From positions 1 through 9,058 of the forward strand of contig NKIE01000085.1 in NCBI GenBank assembly GCA_002256055.1: 9,058 nucleotides of DNA, read 5' to 3'. The first letter of the stretch is position 1, and the number at the start of each line of letters is the position of its first letter. The notes under the pieces were generated by a model, which searched no databases, was not told the origin of the DNA, and worked only from the letters and a program-made list of their open reading frames with translations. Positions 5,978 through 9,058 of this stretch are shown piece after piece. The DNA is from Pseudomonas sp. PGPPP3. GTDB taxonomy: Bacteria > Pseudomonadota > Gammaproteobacteria > Pseudomonadales > Pseudomonadaceae. The translations under genes were made by a program, and so were the position numbers.

Positions 5978-7852
5978 TTATTGCGGGCAGTTGGGGCCGG
6001 CATTCCAGGGTTTGCTGTCGACCGGGGTGAGTTGTTTTTCCAGCGCGCTGTCGCCCATGACTTTGAGGTATTCGATCAGCGCCCAGCGCTCTTCTGGTTG
6101 CAAGGCGCGACCGATCACACCCTCCTGGCGACAGCCGTCGCGGAACTCATGGCCGCGATTGCTGTTGCCGGTAATGCCGGTGTCGAGCAGAAAGCCGCCG
6201 GGGAATTTATCGCTGACAAAGCCTGCGTGCCGGGGGTCGTATTCGAAGTTGCCGACCCAGAACTGCGTGTCTCGTTCAACTACTGGCGACAGCAGCTGAT
6301 ACAGGTTGGGCACCGAGCCATTGTGCAAAAACGGCGGAGTCGCCCAGATGCCTTGCAGTGGGCGGGCCTTGTAGCCGCGCTTTTCCTGCACACCAATGGG
6401 CAGGCCATAGCCGTTCATTTTGGCTTGCTCGGCGGCACCAATGCCGGCGTCCTTGTAAGCACGCTGCTCGACATAGGCGGTGATATAGGCCAGGCCCTTG
6501 GCGCTGGATATGCTGGAAAAATCGACCTCGCTGAGGTCACTACCGATCAGTTTGACGTTGAGTTTGCTCAGCTCGGTTTTTGTCCAGCCCAGTTTGCGGA
6601 TATCAAAGCGCTGATCGGCAATGTTGTCGGCGGCGGTCGGGTCGGTGCCGATAATGCGGGTTGGTACCAAACGCACCCGCCACTCCGGGTTGCGTGCCGC
6701 GGCCAGGTGCTCGCCGGGCGGGGCGACGTTGGCGGCATGACAGTAAGCGCAGTTCTCGGCAAACAGGGCGCGGCCCTGGCTGGCGCTGGTCAGGTCAATC
6801 TTGCCCAGCACTTCTTGCGGCCAGCGGGGTGGTTGCAGTTGGCGCAGGGTGTCTTCAAGGGTGTAGAGGTCACGCAGGCGCACGCCGGACGGATAGCGCT
6901 CGGCTTCGGCAAGCGGCTCGCCATTGGTTTGCAGCAGGCGTACAGGGGCGCCGACGCCCAATGCTTCACCGATATTACGCGCCATCGGTTGCATGGCTGA
7001 GGCATTCCACTGCACCCAGTCGAACTTCCAGATATCCCACACATGGGGGTAACTCACGGGGGCGTTGGCGACGTGATAGTTACTGGCATCAAGGGTGTCG
7101 CCAAACACGCTGTTGGCAATCCGGCCAAAGGCGTCGGTGCGGCCAAAGCCTTCCTGGGTGGGATACAGGCCGCGGTGCGTGTCGTTCCACGCTTGACCGA
7201 GCATGCGGTCGAGCACTTGCTTGAATTCGAGGCGCAGTTCGCTGCGGCCTTTGGGGTATTGCTTGCCCAGGACTGTTTTGGCGAAGCGTTTGAATTTGAG
7301 CGGGCTGTAATAGGTGAATGCCATGCTCATGCCCAGCGCCTGGCCAAAGCTGCCACCGCGCAGCGTCGGCACGGTGGATGCCAGCGAATGCAGGGCGGCA
7401 CCGCCATCAATGCGCACCGCTTGGCCCTGGTAGCGCAACTCGCCGGTGTGGCATGCCGCGCAGCTGATGTCCAGGTAGCGGGTGCCCGTTTCGGCATCCT
7501 GATGATGGGTAAAACCGACCGGTAAGTTGCCTGGGTTGGCACTGCTGGGCTGTTGCTGCGGGTCGGTCAGGAAACCAAAGCGGGCCAAATAGTCCAATTC
7601 GGCGAATTTGGCGGTGGAGAAGGGCCGCTCAAGGGCAGTGAACCAGTCGTACTGCAGGCCTTTAACCTGGGTGCCTTGCGGGGTGTAGTAGTAGGTTTGC
7701 CGGGCCTCTGGGCTCCACTGCTCAAGGTAATGCAGCTGTTTAGGCCGTTCGAACGTTGGCAGATTGGGGTTGGCAATGAAATACATCACCACGGCGACGC
7801 CCAGTAAAAGGGCCAGAAGTGCCAGCACTAGCACACGACGCAAGAGGCGCAT
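5978..7852 (-). CDS. Membrane-anchored di-haem cytochrome c, RoxA/MauG-like (peroxidase or oxygenase type)
   Basis: The 624-aa product has one N-terminal membrane anchor (7-26, after RLLRR) and a large exported domain. Two haem c motifs are present: CAACH at 131-135 and CAYCH at 368-372. The C-terminal half has the block GIWATPPFLHNGSVPNLY around 501-518 and GNSNRGHEF at 562-570. I associate both with the RoxA-like branch of the di-haem peroxidase/MauG superfamily. RoxA of Xanthomonas, about 678 aa with two haems, is an extracellular rubber dioxygenase; other members are peroxidases or unassigned. The length, spacing and motifs fit RoxA-like better than the short CcpA peroxidases of about 330 aa. 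The start is the ATG at 7852, with AAGGA at 7861-7865 eight bases upstream; the TTG at 7855 is rejected. It is the first gene of a likely two-gene unit with the catalase-like protein. The substrate is unknown. Confidence 0.88.
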   Translation of the reverse strand: MRLLRRVLVLALLALLLGVAVVMYFIANPNLPTFERPKQLHYLEQWSPEARQTYYYTPQGTQVKGLQYDWFTALERPFSTAKFAELDYLARFGFLTDPQQQPSSANPGNLPVGFTHHQDAETGTRYLDISCAACHTGELRYQGQAVRIDGGAALHSLASTVPTLRGGSFGQALGMSMAFTYYSPLKFKRFAKTVLGKQYPKGRSELRLEFKQVLDRMLGQAWNDTHRGLYPTQEGFGRTDAFGRIANSVFGDTLDASNYHVANAPVSYPHVWDIWKFDWVQWNASAMQPMARNIGEALGVGAPVRLLQTNGEPLAEAERYPSGVRLRDLYTLEDTLRQLQPPRWPQEVLGKIDLTSASQGRALFAENCAYCHAANVAPPGEHLAAARNPEWRVRLVPTRIIGTDPTAADNIADQRFDIRKLGWTKTELSKLNVKLIGSDLSEVDFSSISSAKGLAYITAYVEQRAYKDAGIGAAEQAKMNGYGLPIGVQEKRGYKARPLQGIWATPPFLHNGSVPNLYQLLSPVVERDTQFWVGNFEYDPRHAGFVSDKFPGGFLLDTGITGNSNRGHEFRDGCRQEGVIGRALQPEERWALIEYLKVMGDSALEKQLTPVDSKPWNAGPNCPQ

Positions 7853-7887
7853 CAAGAACGTCCTTATGTTTTTTATAATGGAATGGA

Positions 7888-7916
7888 CTTATGCCAACTG
7901 ATGCGTGGCTTGGCAA
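7888..7916 (-). promoter_or_regulatory. Candidate promoter and inverted repeat upstream of the di-haem cytochrome gene
   Basis: On the minus strand TTGCCA (7911-7916, five of six) and CATAAG (7888-7893, four of six) have a 17-base spacer and would give a leader of about 30 bases before the ATG at 7852. Overlapping them is a perfect inverted repeat TGCCAA (7892-7897)/TTGGCA (7910-7915) separated by 12 bases. A smaller dyad, GGCTT-GGC-AAGCC (7907-7919), lies at one end. Symmetry across the -35 and -10 suggests an operator. No terminator for the upstream kinase gene is evident in 7917-7985, so read-through into the cytochrome gene is possible. Confidence 0.3.
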
Positions 7917-7985
7917 GCCTGAGGTGTCGATTGCGCTGGGCTCGTTTGCTTGTGACCCTGGCGCGCTTCAGTACCGGCCCTTGCC

Positions 7986-8516
7986 TCAGTCTGCCCGCTG
8001 TAACCAGGCGTCTACCTGTGTCAGCGCCTGCTGTTGACGTTGCGACCAGTCGCCCTGGATGTCGACATAGGCTTGCTGGTGTTGCTGTAACCAGTCACGG
8101 CATGTCTGGTGGAATTGCTCGCGCTGGGGAAGTTGCGGCTGGCAGCGTTGGCCGTCATCGACCCAAGGCACGCTGTTGGGGTCGAGGAGCAGGTGCAAGT
8201 CGTAATGGCGGGCGAGCAATTGCTGTTCAAGCCATGGCGGGCAGGCGCCGAATAGGGCCTCGCTCCAGAGCATATTGCTCAGCAGGTGGGTGTCGAGAAT
8301 CAGCAGATGCGGGGCCGCTGCCCGCGCCGCGTCTTCCCAAGCAAGCTGGCCCTGGGCGATGGGCGCGATGTCGGCATAGCAGGTGTCGCGCTGGTGCTGC
8401 TCGATAAAGTGGCGCACGTACTCACCGACGATCACGCCGCCAAAGCGCTGCTGGATGCTTGCAGCCAGCCAGCTTTTACCGCTGGACTCGGGGCCAGTGA
8501 GAACCAAGACCTTCAT
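7986..8516 (-). CDS. NadR-type ribosylnicotinamide kinase domain protein (AAA_28 ATPase)
   Basis: This 176-aa cytosolic protein corresponds to the kinase half of NadR, which phosphorylates nicotinamide riboside to NMN with ATP. Visible motifs are the P-loop GPESSGKS (8-15), GEYVR (31-35), the acidic segment LILDTHLLSN (72-81) and VPWVDDGQR (116-124). The last is a lid-like signature typical of this kinase family. The NadR nucleotidylyltransferase and DNA-binding domains are absent, so NMN would need another enzyme to become NAD. The start is the ATG at 8516, which overlaps the stop of the transporter gene as ATGA (8513-8516). A GTG at 8546 would lie within the upstream coding region and lengthen the protein before its P-loop strand. 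There is no clear ribosome site, which fits translational coupling to pnuC. A kinase for another vitamin cannot be excluded. Confidence 0.87.
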   Translation of the reverse strand: MKVLVLTGPESSGKSWLAASIQQRFGGVIVGEYVRHFIEQHQRDTCYADIAPIAQGQLAWEDAARAAAPHLLILDTHLLSNMLWSEALFGACPPWLEQQLLARHYDLHLLLDPNSVPWVDDGQRCQPQLPQREQFHQTCRDWLQQHQQAYVDIQGDWSQRQQQALTQVDAWLQRAD

Positions 8517-9058
8517 GAATAGGCAGCAACCGGCTGGCGCTGCCACTGACGCCAGCCATGTATCGCCAGCAAGGTGAACAGGGCATACAAGCCGGCGGTC
8601 AGGTACAGCTCTTTATGGATAAACAGGCCGACAAAAAACACGTCGAGGATGATCCACAGCAGCCAGTTCTCCAGACGTTTTTGCGCCATCCACACCTGTG
8701 CCACCAGGCTGAAGGCGGTCAAGCTGGCGTCCAGCCAAGGGGCGGAAGCGTCGGTGTAGGTGGCCATGCCGTACCCCAGCAGCAGGCTGCCGGCGGCGCC
8801 GATGGCCAGGCTCAGGATCAAGCCGTTTACCCCCAGGCGGCTGATCTGCCGGCCGTTGTGTTGGTTGCCACCGCGGGTCCATTGCCACCAGCCATACAGC
8901 TGCAACACGGCGTATATGCCTTGCAGGAGCATGTCGGAATAGAGTTTTACGTCGTAAAAAATCCAGCTGTAAATCAGCACCATGACCAGGCCGATGGGCC
9001 AGCACCAGAGGTTTTGGCGGATGGTCAGCCAGACGGCCAATACACCGAGTGAGGCGGC
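8513..9058 (-). CDS. pnuC: PnuC-family vitamin transporter, probably for nicotinamide riboside (5' end outside window)
   Basis: PnuC proteins are seven-helix inner-membrane channels that let nicotinamide riboside in by facilitated diffusion; phosphorylation inside makes uptake one-way. The window holds 181 codons up to the TGA at 8513-8515. The frame stays open to the last base with no ATG. The first visible residues (AASLGVLAVWLTIRQN) lie within the first helix, so only a few N-terminal residues are missing. Family features include RQNLWCWPIG, YSDMLLQ, the aromatic YGWWQW and ENWLLWIILDV, with repeated hydrophobic helices between them. Overlap by ATGA with a NadR-type kinase supports nicotinamide riboside as substrate. 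Related PnuT (thiamin) and PnuX (riboflavin) transporters look alike, so specificity is inferred from context. Confidence 0.9.
   Translation of the reverse strand, partial: AASLGVLAVWLTIRQNLWCWPIGLVMVLIYSWIFYDVKLYSDMLLQGIYAVLQLYGWWQWTRGGNQHNGRQISRLGVNGLILSLAIGAAGSLLLGYGMATYTDASAPWLDASLTAFSLVAQVWMAQKRLENWLLWIILDVFFVGLFIHKELYLTAGLYALFTLLAIHGWRQWQRQPVAAYS

Noticed and set aside
5939..7000. 353-codon open frame on the plus strand
   Set aside because: It lies fully antisense to the di-haem cytochrome gene, its product resembles no family, and GC-rich coding DNA often leaves the opposite frame open.
7883..8407. 174-codon plus-strand frame, and TATAAT at 7874-7879 ahead of it
   Set aside because: The perfect -10 has no -35 at 16-18 bases, there is no ribosome site, and the frame is antisense to the NadR-type kinase gene and Arg/Ala-rich without motifs.

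Overview
The window looks like chromosomal DNA of a Pseudomonas, most likely of the fluorescens/putida side of the genus. The evidence is high GC, the metH-cti-nfuA gene order I know from pseudomonads, and close family resemblance of every recognisable protein. Both ends cut through a gene: metH on the left and a pnuC-family transporter on the right. I see no mobile element, tRNA, rRNA or CRISPR array. No stretch over 300 bases lacks a gene.

Left part (1-4314). metH (minus strand) and cti (plus strand) diverge from a 178-base intergenic region. MetH is the cytosolic B12-dependent methionine synthase; only its homocysteine-binding half is present. Cti is the periplasmic haem-c fatty acid cis/trans isomerase, which straightens membrane lipids under solvent or heat stress. 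cti ends in a nested-hairpin terminator. A 19-bp dyad and a plausible promoter follow directly and lead into nfuA, an Fe-S cluster carrier. A near-perfect bidirectional terminator then separates nfuA from the convergent minus-strand genes.

Middle part (4327-7852, all minus strand). In transcription order there is a membrane-anchored di-haem cytochrome c of the RoxA/MauG-like type (624 aa), a membrane-anchored catalase-related haem protein (381 aa), and an unrecognised 89-aa protein. The first two are 65 bases apart, with a perfect hairpin between them, and probably form an operon. Both are predicted to act outside the inner membrane. Their chemistry is unknown. Because RoxA relatives are oxygenases and catalase relatives can process fatty acid hydroperoxides, a periplasmic lipid oxidation or repair role is the most interesting hypothesis here.

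Right part (7986-9058, minus strand). A pnuC-family vitamin transporter (start outside the window) overlaps a stand-alone NadR-type ribosylnicotinamide kinase by the 4-base ATGA. Together they suggest uptake of nicotinamide riboside and trapping by phosphorylation for NAD salvage.

Several genes have longer possible starts with poor ribosome sites. I chose starts by Shine-Dalgarno spacing, and the reasons are given per gene.
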